The translations under genes were made by a program, and so were the position numbers. Below, piece by piece: positions 36,932 to 45,806 of a stretch of 49,564 bases of DNA. The notes below the pieces were generated by a model. It worked only from the letters and a program-made list of their open reading frames with translations, made no database searches and had not been told where the DNA came from. Source of the stretch: Rhodococcus phenolicus (GTDB lineage: Bacteria; Actinomycetota; Actinomycetes; Mycobacteriales; Mycobacteriaceae). The first letter of the stretch is position 1. Each line of letters begins with the position of its first letter. Location of the stretch: assembly GCF_001646785.1 (NCBI RefSeq), contig NZ_LRRH01000232.1, positions 1 to 49,564 of the forward strand. The letters are read 5' to 3'.

Positions 36932-37672
36932 CTAGTTCGTGACAGCTGTCGCGTTGCGGGACTTCGCTTTCGGGCTCGTGCCTGAGGAGCGTCCGGCTTC
37001 GAGCAGGCGTCCGGCGTGGTCGAGGATGCACTCGAGTCCGTATTCGAAGTTCCGGTCGGTGGGCGCCCCGCTCTGGAGTCCCTTCGTGTTCGCCTCGGCG
37101 AGCAGCGGCGTGGTTTCCGAGGAGATCGGGAAGAGTTCGTAGTACGCACCGGACGGAGCCTCGGACTGGCGGTTCTTCTCCTGGAGACGGTGCAGCACGA
37201 TCATGCCGTGGACGTGCAGTTGGACCGCCGAGTAGACGTCGACCGAATCCTCGAGCGTGAATCCCGACTCGATGAGGTTCGCGACTACGCTCTCGGTCTG
37301 CTTCGCGCCGAGTTGGGCTGCCTTGGGGCTCAGCGAGGACCGGATGAGAATCAGGTCGCACAGGATCGGGTTGTTCACGAACGTCTCCCGGACGGTCCGT
37401 GCGTGATTGCGCAAGGTGTCGCGCCAGTTCGCGGCTTCGACGAACGGCATCGAGTACGTGTACTCGCGCAGCGCCCGATCGGCCATGGCGCTGAGGAGGT
37501 CGTCCTTCTTGCGGAAGTACCAGTAGATGCTGGTGACGCCCACGTCGAGATGCTTGCCGAGCATGGGCATGCTCAGGTTGTCGATCGAGACCTCGTCCGC
37601 GAGTTCGAACGCGCCGTCGAGAATGTCGTCAGGGTTGAGCGAACCTCGTTCGCGTCGTGGCCGTTTCGCCAT
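36932..37672 (-). CDS. TetR-family repressor, likely regulator of the catabolic cluster
   Basis: This 246-residue protein has an N-terminal helix-turn-helix: NPDDILDGAFELADEVSIDN then MPMLGKHLDVGVTSIYWYF and RKKDDLL. A TetR_C-like ligand domain follows, with LQLHVHGMIVLHRL-like helices. The start at 37672 has a GGGAG site and begins MAKRPRRERGSLN; an ATG 14 codons upstream is less likely. It is divergent from an SDR gene, and the intervening DNA has two copies of a TACnGTa-N5-TACcGTt motif. The same motif recurs at three other divergent promoters in the cluster, so it is the natural candidate repressor. The ligand is probably a CoA thioester or substrate of the pathway. Confidence 0.9.
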   Translation of the reverse strand: MAKRPRRERGSLNPDDILDGAFELADEVSIDNLSMPMLGKHLDVGVTSIYWYFRKKDDLLSAMADRALREYTYSMPFVEAANWRDTLRNHARTVRETFVNNPILCDLILIRSSLSPKAAQLGAKQTESVVANLIESGFTLEDSVDVYSAVQLHVHGMIVLHRLQEKNRQSEAPSGAYYELFPISSETTPLLAEANTKGLQSGAPTDRNFEYGLECILDHAGRLLEAGRSSGTSPKAKSRNATAVTN

Positions 37673-37757
37673 TTCACACTCCCAACTCTGTCGCGTGTCA
37701 CCGAGATGCCACACGTTCGCCGAACCGGCTCGATGCCGCCGCTTCGCCCGTACATGC

Positions 37758-37776
37758 CACGGTAAATGATACCGAT
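37758..37776. promoter_or_regulatory. Operator-like site B1, CACGGTA-N5-TACCGAT
   Basis: CACGGTA AATGA TACCGAT lies between the TetR and SDR genes, 86 bases before the TetR start. It matches the shared 7-5-7 pattern with changes at the two outer positions. Confidence 0.55.
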
Positions 37777-37817
37777 GAGGACACGGGCGGATCGCCGGCG
37801 GGCTGTCCCGAAAGTTT

Positions 37818-37836
37818 TACCGATAGCAATACAGTA
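37818..37836. promoter_or_regulatory. Operator-like site B2, TACCGAT-N5-TACAGTA
   Basis: TACCGAT AGCAA TACAGTA lies 45 bases before the SDR start. It matches the shared pattern, and the 60-base spacing from B1 would allow separate control of the two divergent genes. Confidence 0.55.
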
Positions 37837-37880
37837 ACATCGTCGGCAATTGTGCGGGGTCGCGACGAAAGGGGGACGCG

Positions 37881-38678
37881 GTGGATCTGGGGCTCGGGGA
37901 CGCGGCGGCGGTGGTCGTCGGCGGCAGCCGCGGGATGGGCCTGGCCAGCGCTCGGTGCCTGGCCGAGGAGGGGGCGCGCGTCGCCGTCGTCGGTCGCTCG
38001 GAGGCCGACGTCGCCGCCGCGGTCGGTGAACTGGCCGGGCGTGGCAGCCCGGATGCGGTCGGACTGGTCGCCGACGTTCGCGACGCCGCGTGTGTCACGT
38101 CGGCATTCGCGGAACTGGGCCGACGGTGGAACGGCGAACTCAACGTTCTCGTCAACGCGGTCGGCCCCGACGTTCGGGGGACCTTCGACGTCCTGACCGA
38201 CGAGCAGTGGCACGATGCCGTCGACGACGGTGTGCTGTCGATGGTGCGGTGCGTCCGTGCGTCCCTGCCGATGCTGCGGCGGGCCGAATGGGGCCGAATC
38301 GTGAACTTCTCCGCGCAATCGACGCAGCGGCAGAGTGCTTCGCTGGCCGCCTACACCGCGGCGAAGGCGATGGTGACGAGCGCATCGAAGAATCTGTCGT
38401 TGTTGCTCGCCCGTGACGAGATCCTCGTCAACGTCGTCTCGCCCGGCACGGTGGTGACGCCCGCCCTGGTCGGCTGGGCGGCGTCGGTGGGCGTCGAGTC
38501 GGACGATCCCTATCGGTTGATGGGGCTCATCGACACCGAATACGGGCACGCCGCGCAGCTTCCGCGCGCCGGTATGCCCGACGAGATCGGTGCGGTCGTC
38601 GCGTTCCTCGCCTCCCGTCGCAACTCGTACATGACCGGCGCGAACGTCAATGTCGACGGGGGCTCGGATTTCACGTGA
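37881..38678 (+). CDS. Short-chain dehydrogenase/reductase (SDR)
   Basis: This 265-residue classical SDR has the cofactor loop VVVGGSRGMGLASARCLAEE. The NAG region reads LVNAVGP. The catalytic Ser lies in VNFSAQSTQRQ and the YxxxK in AAYTAAKAMV. It should oxidise a hydroxyacyl-CoA or alcohol with NAD(P). VVVGGSRGMG replaces the usual TGxxxGxG, as in several rhodococcal pathway SDRs. The GTG at 37881 has a GAAAGGGGG site. It is divergent from the TetR gene and convergent with the P450 gene. Confidence 0.88.
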   Translation: MDLGLGDAAAVVVGGSRGMGLASARCLAEEGARVAVVGRSEADVAAAVGELAGRGSPDAVGLVADVRDAACVTSAFAELGRRWNGELNVLVNAVGPDVRGTFDVLTDEQWHDAVDDGVLSMVRCVRASLPMLRRAEWGRIVNFSAQSTQRQSASLAAYTAAKAMVTSASKNLSLLLARDEILVNVVSPGTVVTPALVGWAASVGVESDDPYRLMGLIDTEYGHAAQLPRAGMPDEIGAVVAFLASRRNSYMTGANVNVDGGSDFT

Positions 38679-38756
38679 TCCGTCGTCCCGGGCGGCGGGA
38701 ACCGATACCCGGTCCGTTCGGGCGAACGTTTCCGTCACCGGGAGACCGGGCGCCCG

Positions 38757-40025
38757 TCAGCGCAAGCCGATCGGCATGCGTTTGATGCCGTGCACGAAAT
38801 CGCTGTGCACATGATCGGCTTCCCCGACGGTGAGATCCGGCAGCCGGGTGAGCAGTTCGTGGAACAGGTGCCGTAGTTCCATCTTCGCGAGCTGACGGCC
38901 CAGGCACGCGTGGGGGCCGGGCGCGCCGAAACCGACATGCGGGTTCGGGGTCCGGGTGACGTCGAATTGGTGGGGTCGCGCGAACACCGACTCGTCGCGG
39001 TTGCCGGAACAGTAGAACAGCACGATCTTCTCGCCCGCATCGATCTTCGTGCCGGCGACCTCGGTGTCTTCCGTCGCGTGGCGGGCGAAGTGGATGACCG
39101 GGGTCGACCAGCGCACGAACTCTTCGACGGCGCCGTCGATACGGGCATCGAAGTCGTCCAGCAGCCAGTCCCGCTGATCGGGGTTCGCGACTAGCGCGGC
39201 CAGCGCGTGACTGCTGGCCTGTTTGGTAGTGTCGTTGCCCGCGGAACCGAGCAGCACCATGAAGGCGCCGATCTCCTCGTCGCTCAGGCGATGACCGTCG
39301 ACCTCGGCGTTCACGATGTTGGTCATCAGATCGTCGCGGGGATCCTCGCGACGTGCCCGAGCGAGGTCGATGCCGGCGCCGGCGAGGATGCCTAGCTGGG
39401 TCATCAGGTGCGGCGCGCGTTCCTCAAGGGAGGAGTACTCGTCGTCGCTGGCGCCGAACAGGCTCTCCACCGCATCGGCGATCTTCTCGCGATCTTCGGG
39501 AGCGACGCCGATCATGTCCGAAATCGTGCGCATCGGCATCTTGCGCGCGTACTCCGCAGCGAAATCCACCGTGCCGTTCGTCTCGAGATCCTCGACCAGT
39601 TCGTCGACGATGTCACGGGCGCTGGCTCGGATCTGGTTCTCGATCATCCGGATCTGTCTCGGGGTGAACGCCATGTTGATCAGGCGGCGATACCGGGTGT
39701 GCTCGGGCGGGTCCATGGCGAGGAAGAAGGTCATTGCCCGCTGGATCTCGGCCGGCATGGGGTCCATGCTCACGCCCTGGCTCGAACAGAACAGTTCGTG
39801 ATTGCGGCTGACGTACTGGATGTCGCTGTGGCGCGTGACGGCCCAGAATCCGGTCTCGGCGTGCGGAAAGATCGACGGGGTCGGTGCGTGCCAGCTCAGT
39901 CCCTCCTCGGCGCGCAGGACTGCGAACGTCTCGTCGCGGGTGCGGAAGTCGTTCTTCCAGAACTCCGGGGCCGAGATGTCGAGTCGGTGATAGGGGCGAC
40001 GGGATGCGGTGGTGCCGGCGGTCAT
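38757..40025 (-). CDS. Cytochrome P450
   Basis: This 422-residue soluble bacterial P450 has the I-helix oxygen motif LLGSAGNDTTKQASSH. Its K-helix ExxR lies in AVEEFVRWSTP. The heme-binding loop is GFGAPGPHACLGRQLAKME, with Cys at about 374. The DPPEHTRYRRLINMAFTPRQI segment and overall length fit the CYP124/125/142-type clade that hydroxylates methyl-branched lipid or sterol chain ends, but the substrate is not determined. Ferredoxin and reductase genes are not nearby. It is divergent from the aldehyde dehydrogenase gene across site C, suggesting co-control. Confidence 0.92.
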   Translation of the reverse strand: MTAGTTASRRPYHRLDISAPEFWKNDFRTRDETFAVLRAEEGLSWHAPTPSIFPHAETGFWAVTRHSDIQYVSRNHELFCSSQGVSMDPMPAEIQRAMTFFLAMDPPEHTRYRRLINMAFTPRQIRMIENQIRASARDIVDELVEDLETNGTVDFAAEYARKMPMRTISDMIGVAPEDREKIADAVESLFGASDDEYSSLEERAPHLMTQLGILAGAGIDLARARREDPRDDLMTNIVNAEVDGHRLSDEEIGAFMVLLGSAGNDTTKQASSHALAALVANPDQRDWLLDDFDARIDGAVEEFVRWSTPVIHFARHATEDTEVAGTKIDAGEKIVLFYCSGNRDESVFARPHQFDVTRTPNPHVGFGAPGPHACLGRQLAKMELRHLFHELLTRLPDLTVGEADHVHSDFVHGIKRMPIGLR

Positions 40026-40137
40026 CGAGCCGCGCCCGTCCGGAACCCAGGAAGTGTTGTATCGGTGGGTGGTTCGATGTTGTTCCGGCCCGTCACGGTG
40101 CCCCCTGCAATCGGATGTCGGAGAATGTGTTCGATGT

Positions 40138-40156
40138 TACAGTTGATATTACGGGA
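40138..40156. promoter_or_regulatory. Operator-like site C, TACAGTT-N5-TACGGGA
   Basis: TACAGTT GATAT TACGGGA lies in the divergent P450/aldehyde-dehydrogenase promoter. It is the weakest match to the shared pattern, mainly in the right arm. The rest of the 260-base gap holds a CCACCGGTGG palindrome (40164-40173) and no gene I can support. Confidence 0.45.
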
Positions 40157-40285
40157 TGGGTAACCACCGGTGGGTGGAAGTGTGCGAGACCGACTCGGGG
40201 GACGCCGGTGGAATTTCGCGAGCGGCCGGGAACTCGTGGCGGCATCCACGATGATCCGACGGAACCGACCGGAAAGGCCGAGCGA

Positions 40286-41797
40286 ATGACCACCGTGTCC
40301 ACGGACAATTCCACCGGAGCCGACCGTGCATCGGACCCCGGCACGCTGCTCGCCGATCAGCGCCGGGCGTTCCTGGCGGAAGGTCCGCCCGCCGCTGCGG
40401 TCAGGCGGGAGCGGATTGACCGGCTCGTTGCGATGGTTCTGGACAACCGCGAGGCCTACGTCGACGCGCTGGGCAGCGATTTCGGGACGCGCTCGCGCAC
40501 CGGGACGCTGTTCACCGAGATCATGGGCATGCTGTCCGTGATCGAGCACACCCGCGCCCACATCGACAAATGGATGAAACCGCGCAACCCCAAGCCCGGG
40601 GCGCTGTTCTACGGAATCCGTACCGAGGTCCAGCCCACCCCACTCGGCGTCGTCGGCATCGTCGGACCCTGGAACTTCCCGCTCAACCTGGTGGTGCTGC
40701 CTGCGGCGGCCGCGTTCGCCGCCGGCAACCGCGTGATGATCAAGATGTCCGAGATCACCGGACACACAGCCGAACTCACCCGGAAGCTGGCGGCGTCCTA
40801 TTTCGACCCGACCGAACTCGCGGTCGTCACCGGCGGCGCCGACGTGGCGGCGGAATTCTCGGCGCTGCCCTTCGATCATCTGTTCTTCACCGGCTCGACC
40901 CGCGTGGGGCGGCTCGTCCAGCGGGCCGCCGCGCAGAACCTGGTACCGGTGACGCTCGAACTCGGCGGGAAGAATCCGGTGGTGGTGGCACCGGACGCCG
41001 ACGTGCACCGGTCCGCCGTGCGCATCGCCCGCGCACGGATGGTCAACGGCGGCCAAGTGTGCGTGTGCCCCGACTACGTGTACGTGCCCGCAGACCGGAT
41101 CGACGCGTTCACCGTCACGCTGCACTCGGCACTGCGCGAGATGTTTCCGACCGTCGTCGGCAACGACGACTACACCGCGTGCGTCGACACCGCGAACTAC
41201 GAAAGGATTCTGGCGCTGCTCGACGACGCCCGGGCACGCGGTGCGCGGATCGTGTCGCTCCTCCCGACCGGCGAGAATCTGCCCGACCCTGCGACCCGCA
41301 AGATCGCGCCGACCGTCGTCCGCGACGTCACCGACGAGATGCGCATCGCGACCGAGGAGATCTTCGGGCCGGTCGTCGTCGTCCGCCCGTACACGGCGCT
41401 GGACGAGGTGATCATGCGGGTCAACTCCGGCCCGTCACCGCTGGTCGCCTACTGGTTCGGTCCCGACGGCCCGGACTTCCGCCGTTTCGTCCGCCGTACC
41501 CGTACCGGCGGTGTCGCGCGGAACGACTTCGCGATCCACATGTTCCCCGACGATGCGCCGTTCGGGGGTGTCGGGCACAGCGGGATGGGCGCCTACCACG
41601 GCAAGGCCGGGTTCGACACGTTCAGTCATCACCGCACGATCGTCGGCACCGATCTGCCGTTCGCCGTCACCGCGATCGCGGCACCACCGTTCGCGGTCCC
41701 GACCCGGAAGATCGTCGATCTGGCGCTGAAGGCCGCCCACCGTCGCTCGCGGCGACGCATCCGCCGCCAGTCTGCGGCGGGAACGCCCATGCCGTGA
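40286..41797 (+). CDS. NAD(P)-dependent aldehyde dehydrogenase (coniferyl-aldehyde-dehydrogenase-like)
   Basis: This 503-residue ALDH has the cofactor motif GIVGPWNFPLNLVVLPA, Rossmann loop FFTGSTRVGRLVQ, general base in LELGGKNPVV and catalytic Cys about residue 259 in NGGQVCVCPDYV. The GVARNDFAIHMFPDDAPFGG segment and absence of a long N-terminal part place it in the class 3/coniferyl aldehyde group. It likely oxidises an aldehyde made by the divergent P450 to an acid for CoA activation. The ATG at 40286 has a GAAAGG site about 9 bases upstream. The C-terminus is unusually basic (RRSRRRIRRQ). Confidence 0.93.
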   Translation: MTTVSTDNSTGADRASDPGTLLADQRRAFLAEGPPAAAVRRERIDRLVAMVLDNREAYVDALGSDFGTRSRTGTLFTEIMGMLSVIEHTRAHIDKWMKPRNPKPGALFYGIRTEVQPTPLGVVGIVGPWNFPLNLVVLPAAAAFAAGNRVMIKMSEITGHTAELTRKLAASYFDPTELAVVTGGADVAAEFSALPFDHLFFTGSTRVGRLVQRAAAQNLVPVTLELGGKNPVVVAPDADVHRSAVRIARARMVNGGQVCVCPDYVYVPADRIDAFTVTLHSALREMFPTVVGNDDYTACVDTANYERILALLDDARARGARIVSLLPTGENLPDPATRKIAPTVVRDVTDEMRIATEEIFGPVVVVRPYTALDEVIMRVNSGPSPLVAYWFGPDGPDFRRFVRRTRTGGVARNDFAIHMFPDDAPFGGVGHSGMGAYHGKAGFDTFSHHRTIVGTDLPFAVTAIAAPPFAVPTRKIVDLALKAAHRRSRRRIRRQSAAGTPMP

Positions 41798-41911
41798 CCG
41801 CGGGAGCGCCGGGCCGCCCGGGTGCTGCCGTGCCGTCGAGCCTCGCGTCCGGAAGAGCGAATGCGCTGCGTTCGCTGCCGAAGCCAGCCCGGATGCGACA
41901 GACTTGTTGTC

Positions 41912-43372
41912 ATGACTTCGTCCGCGAAGGCCCAGACCACCTACCTTGCGTTGTCCGGGTCGGATCTGCCGAGATGGAAGGATGTCGTGCCCGGTGGCCG
42001 GCACGTCGAGCACCCCGGCCGTGAGCGCCGCAGCATCTATCTCGACACGGACGAGCGGGATCTGCGGCGCTGGGGGTGCATCCTGGGGTACCGCACCCCG
42101 GGACCCGGCGGTGAGGCCGGCTGGGAACTGATCGTGCCGGGCACGCTCGGCACCGAGCTGCACGTCACCTCCTCCGACAGTAACGTCGTGCCGGACGAAC
42201 TGACCGCGGCGGTGGCAGGTCTGGCGGGTGGGAAGCCGCTGCGGCGCTCGGTCACCCTCGGCATCGGCGAAGAGCGACACGAATGGTACGACCGTAAGGA
42301 CCGCCTGATCGCCCGGATCGGTGTCGAAACCGTCTCGGCCACCGTGATCGGCGCCGTGGCAGGAATCGAACGTTGGCAGCAGATCCACGTCGATATCGGT
42401 TCGAAGGCATCGAAGAAACAGCGTTCCGGGATCGCCGCGGCGCTGGCCGGTACCGAGCCGGTGCCGAAACGCAGCGAGCTCGACCGTGCGCTCGCCGCGG
42501 TCGACGCGGACCCGAACCGCGCGACTCCGGTCGCGGAAGGCTCGTCACCGCATCGGGTGCTCGGTCCCTATCTGGACACCCAGATCCAGGTCATCGGCGC
42601 GGGCGACGTGTGGCTGCGCCGGGGGCTGGACCCGATCCATCCCGTCCGGATCGCGATTCGGCGGCTGCGTAGTGCCCTGCGGGTGTTTCATGACCTGTTC
42701 GAATCCTCGGAAGCAATATGGCTCGACACCGAATTGGCTTGGTATGCAGGATTACTCGGCCATGTTCGGGACAGGCAGGTGCAGCGCGCCCGGTTCGCTG
42801 TCGCCCTCGAGACTTTGCCCCCGGAGCTGGTGATGGGCCCCGTTGCCACGCGGATCGACACCGATCTGCACGCCGATCAGCGTCGCCGGCTCGACGAGGT
42901 GTCCCGCACCCTCGACTCCGACCGGTATCGCACACTGCTCGTCACGCTCGGGCGCTGGCGGGCACAGCCCCCGCTGACCGAGGTGGCGGACGGTGAGCGG
43001 ATCGTGGTGAAGGCGACGCGGCGGGCGGAACGCAAGGCCGACAAGTGGGTGCGGGCCGCGGCCGACGGCGGCGACGAGGAGGCGCTGCATCGGGCGCACA
43101 AGGCTGCGAAACGGGCCCGCTGTGCAACCGAGGTGGCCACGCCGCTGCTGGGCCGCCGCCAGGTGAAGCGAAACACCGCACGTTACAGGAATATTCAGCA
43201 GGTGTTGGGGGAGCATCAGGACAGTGCTGCGGCCACGGACCTGCTGCGCGAGTTCGGTGCCCGCGCCGGGACCACCCCCGGGGAGAACGGGTTCACCTTC
43301 GGGTTGCTGTACGGGCTCGAAATCCGGTCGGCCGAGCGAACTCGACGCGACGTCGCCGGCCTGGCCACCTGA
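41912..43372 (+). CDS. CYTH and CHAD domain protein
   Basis: This 486-residue protein has an N-terminal CYTH (triphosphate tunnel) domain with RRSIYLDTDERDLRRWG and GWELIVPG. A C-terminal CHAD helical domain with histidine/arginine motifs follows: PIHPVRIAIRRLRSALRVF, HRAHKAAKRARCATEV and VLGEHQDSAAATDLL. CHAD domains bind polyphosphate, and CYTH domains cleave or bind triphosphates. The usual N-terminal ExExK of CYTH is not obvious, so activity is uncertain. The ATG at 41912 is chosen where the domain begins. It lies 114 bases after the aldehyde dehydrogenase gene and is probably not part of the catabolic pathway. Confidence 0.85.
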   Translation: MTSSAKAQTTYLALSGSDLPRWKDVVPGGRHVEHPGRERRSIYLDTDERDLRRWGCILGYRTPGPGGEAGWELIVPGTLGTELHVTSSDSNVVPDELTAAVAGLAGGKPLRRSVTLGIGEERHEWYDRKDRLIARIGVETVSATVIGAVAGIERWQQIHVDIGSKASKKQRSGIAAALAGTEPVPKRSELDRALAAVDADPNRATPVAEGSSPHRVLGPYLDTQIQVIGAGDVWLRRGLDPIHPVRIAIRRLRSALRVFHDLFESSEAIWLDTELAWYAGLLGHVRDRQVQRARFAVALETLPPELVMGPVATRIDTDLHADQRRRLDEVSRTLDSDRYRTLLVTLGRWRAQPPLTEVADGERIVVKATRRAERKADKWVRAAADGGDEEALHRAHKAAKRARCATEVATPLLGRRQVKRNTARYRNIQQVLGEHQDSAAATDLLREFGARAGTTPGENGFTFGLLYGLEIRSAERTRRDVAGLAT

Positions 43373-43439
43373 ACGGCAAGCCGTCGGTCCGGGAGTCCGG
43401 CATCATTTTTTTCCAGCGGATCGGGACTGCCGGGCATAC

Positions 43440-44924
43440 TCAGTCGCCGCCGCCGTCGGGCGTCTCGGCGATCAGGGCGCGGACCGCGTCGAGATCGGCC
43501 TTGCCCGAGGGTGTCCGGGGAAGTGCATCGGCGATCACGATGCGTGCGGGAATCTCGTACGGAGCCAGCCGGGTTCGCAGGAATCCGATGATCCCCCGAG
43601 GGTTCGGGTTCTCCTCGTCGCGCAATTCGACGAGCGCGACCGGCACCTCGCCGAGTCGGTCGTCCGGCCACGCCACGACCGCGGCACCGTCGACCCCGGG
43701 ATGCTGTTCCAGTGCGGCGCGCACGTCGTCGGGCAGAATCTTGAAGCCGCCCCGGATGATCGCCTGATCGGCGCGGCCCAGGATCCACACGAATCCCTCT
43801 TCGTCGATGCGCGCGAGATCGGTGGTGCGGATCCACTCCGAGGTCGTGTCCAGTTGTCCCGGCTGGACCTCGAGCAGACCGGGACGATCGGCCGGCAGGA
43901 TGGCGCCGTCGTCGTCCACGACCCGTAGTCGGGCGCCGCCGCTCGCTCGGCCGACGCTGCCGCGTTTGGCATGCCAGTACGCGCGGTGCTCGGGGAGAGT
44001 CCAGCCCGCGACGCCACCCCCGAACTCGGTCGCGGCATACGACGTGAGCACCGGTATGCCGAATTTGTCGTGGAAGGCGTCCGCATCGTCGGCGGACAAC
44101 GACGCGGTGCCGGAGGTGACGACCTCGATCGACGCAAGGTCCTCGCGGCCGAGGCCGGAATGCAGCACGGTGCGCAGCGCGGCCGGCACCAACGAGACGG
44201 CGCGTGGCCGGTGGGTACGGACCGCGGCGATCCACCGATCGAGTTCGAACCGGGGGAGCAGCACGAACGGCCGGGCTTCGGCGACGCACTGCAGCACCCG
44301 GAACACCCCGCCTATGTGGACGAGCGGTGCGTTGACGATCGCGACTCCCGCGCGCGGCCGGGACGGTGCGGGTGCGCGCCGCGCGTCCGGTCCCAGGACG
44401 CTCCGGGCGAGCATGTCGTAGGTCAGGTCGATGCGCTTGGGTGGTCCGGTGGTGCCGCTGGTGAGCATCCGGACCGCCACCCCGGTCTTCCCGGAGGCGC
44501 GCGGGGCGACGGTCGCAGGCGAGGGGTGCGGTCCGGCATCGAGCGTGCCCAGCGGGAGGGTTGCGGTGCCGGGTACGGGGTCGACGAGGGCGTGCAGGTC
44601 GTCCGGGCTCCCGATGATCAGCGGCAACCGGAGTGCGGCGATGTCGGCGCGGGTGCGATCGTCGCCGCGCGCGGGATTGACGACCACCACGGTGCCGCCC
44701 GACGTCAGGACACCGAGGAGCGCGGCCACGAACTCGGGGCGGTTGCGCAGCAGGATCCCCACCTCGCCGGCAGTTCCGGGGTGCGACGCGACCCGTTGCG
44801 CCGCATCGCGCAGCCGCCGTCGAGAGACCCATTCGTCGTCGAACTCGAGCATCGGAGAATCAGGCGCGAGCGACAGGACCGCGGCGATGCGTTCGGACAG
44901 TGCGTGCGTCACCGGCACTGCCAT
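43440..44924 (-). CDS. AMP-binding acid-CoA ligase
   Basis: This 494-residue ANL ligase has P-loop MLTSGTTGPPKRIDL, TSYAATEFGG, hinge TTDLARIDEEGFVWILGRAD and catalytic lysine in RTPSGKADLDAV. It is shorter than typical FadD proteins and has compact substrate-binding loops, so a small or aromatic acid is plausible but unproven. The ATG at 44924 overlaps the 3' end of the upstream crotonase gene by 16 bases, so the two form an operon started from the site D promoter. Confidence 0.87.
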   Translation of the reverse strand: MAVPVTHALSERIAAVLSLAPDSPMLEFDDEWVSRRRLRDAAQRVASHPGTAGEVGILLRNRPEFVAALLGVLTSGGTVVVVNPARGDDRTRADIAALRLPLIIGSPDDLHALVDPVPGTATLPLGTLDAGPHPSPATVAPRASGKTGVAVRMLTSGTTGPPKRIDLTYDMLARSVLGPDARRAPAPSRPRAGVAIVNAPLVHIGGVFRVLQCVAEARPFVLLPRFELDRWIAAVRTHRPRAVSLVPAALRTVLHSGLGREDLASIEVVTSGTASLSADDADAFHDKFGIPVLTSYAATEFGGGVAGWTLPEHRAYWHAKRGSVGRASGGARLRVVDDDGAILPADRPGLLEVQPGQLDTTSEWIRTTDLARIDEEGFVWILGRADQAIIRGGFKILPDDVRAALEQHPGVDGAAVVAWPDDRLGEVPVALVELRDEENPNPRGIIGFLRTRLAPYEIPARIVIADALPRTPSGKADLDAVRALIAETPDGGGD

Positions 44925-45712
44925 TCGGGTGCTCGCTTCTCGACGAACGCGCGGGGACCTTCGAGGGCGTCCTCGGTGCGGGTCACGCGTTCGCGGAACG
45001 ACTCGGCCAGCATCTCCGCTTCGTGCAGCGGGACGTTCAAGCCCTTGACGATCGCCAGCCTGGTTCCTCGAACAGCCAGGGGCGCATTGGAATTGACAAT
45101 TCCGGCGATCTCGTGGGCGCGCTCGAGGAGTCGGTCGTGCTCGACGACCTCCGTGACCATGCCCAGTTCGTAGGCGCGTGCGGCGCTCATCCTCTCGTGT
45201 TTGCCCATCAGTGCCATGCGCAGGGCGACCGAGCGGGGCAGCACGCGGGACACCCGGACCACCTCGCGGCCGGCGACCAGGCCGATGCTCACGTGCGGAT
45301 CGAAGAAGGTGGCCTTATCCGAGGCGATCACGATGTCGCCGGTCGTGACCCAGTCGAGTCCGGCGCCGCAGCACAGGCCGTTGACCGCCACGACGATCGG
45401 CTTGGTCATGCTCCGGAACGGTGGTGTGCCCTCCTGCGGTGCCTCCCACTGTTCGTAGGTGGACAGGTACGGGCGTTCGTTGATCACCCTGCCGTCGCCG
45501 GGGATCTCCTTGACGTCCGCGCCGGTGCAGAATGCGCGGCCGGTGCCGGTGACGACGAGGGTCCACACCTTGTCGTCGTTCTCGGCCTCGGTGTACGCGG
45601 CGCGCAGTTCGGTGATCATGTGCGGGCTGAGCGCGTTGAGAGCATCCGGCCGGTTGAGTGTGAGGGTGGCCGTGTGCCCGTCGACCTCGTACTCGATCGT
45701 GTCGAACGGCAT
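44909..45712 (-). CDS. Enoyl-CoA hydratase/isomerase (crotonase) family protein, copy 3
   Basis: This 267-residue crotonase has NRPDALNALSPHM and GTGRAFCTGADV. The oxyanion segment reads VNGLCCGAGLDWVTTGDIVI. Asp stands at the first classical glutamate position (GAGLDW) and His at the second (DPHVSIG). It resembles copy 1 (shared FFD-x-HVS-x-GLV), so the two are probably an ancient duplication. The ATG at 45712 has an AGAAGGA site. It is the first gene of an operon with the AMP-binding ligase and is divergent from crotonase copy 4. Confidence 0.87.
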   Translation of the reverse strand: MPFDTIEYEVDGHTATLTLNRPDALNALSPHMITELRAAYTEAENDDKVWTLVVTGTGRAFCTGADVKEIPGDGRVINERPYLSTYEQWEAPQEGTPPFRSMTKPIVVAVNGLCCGAGLDWVTTGDIVIASDKATFFDPHVSIGLVAGREVVRVSRVLPRSVALRMALMGKHERMSAARAYELGMVTEVVEHDRLLERAHEIAGIVNSNAPLAVRGTRLAIVKGLNVPLHEAEMLAESFRERVTRTEDALEGPRAFVEKRAPEWQCR

Positions 45713-45740
45713 GTGTTTCCTTCTGCGGGGAGGGCAGCCA

Positions 45741-45771
45741 TACTGGTATACCTACAGTAGACCATACCGTT
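45741..45771. promoter_or_regulatory. Operator-like site D, three half-sites 12 bases apart
   Basis: TACTGGT (45741), TACAGTA (45753) and TACCGTT (45765) are each separated by 5 bases. The last two form the same 19-base pattern as site A (TACxGTA-N5-TACCGTT). The array lies between two divergent crotonase genes and could bind more than one repressor dimer. Confidence 0.6.
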
Positions 45772-45806
45772 ATGCTTCGGGCATCGAAAGTGGAAGAGGG
45801 ACAACG

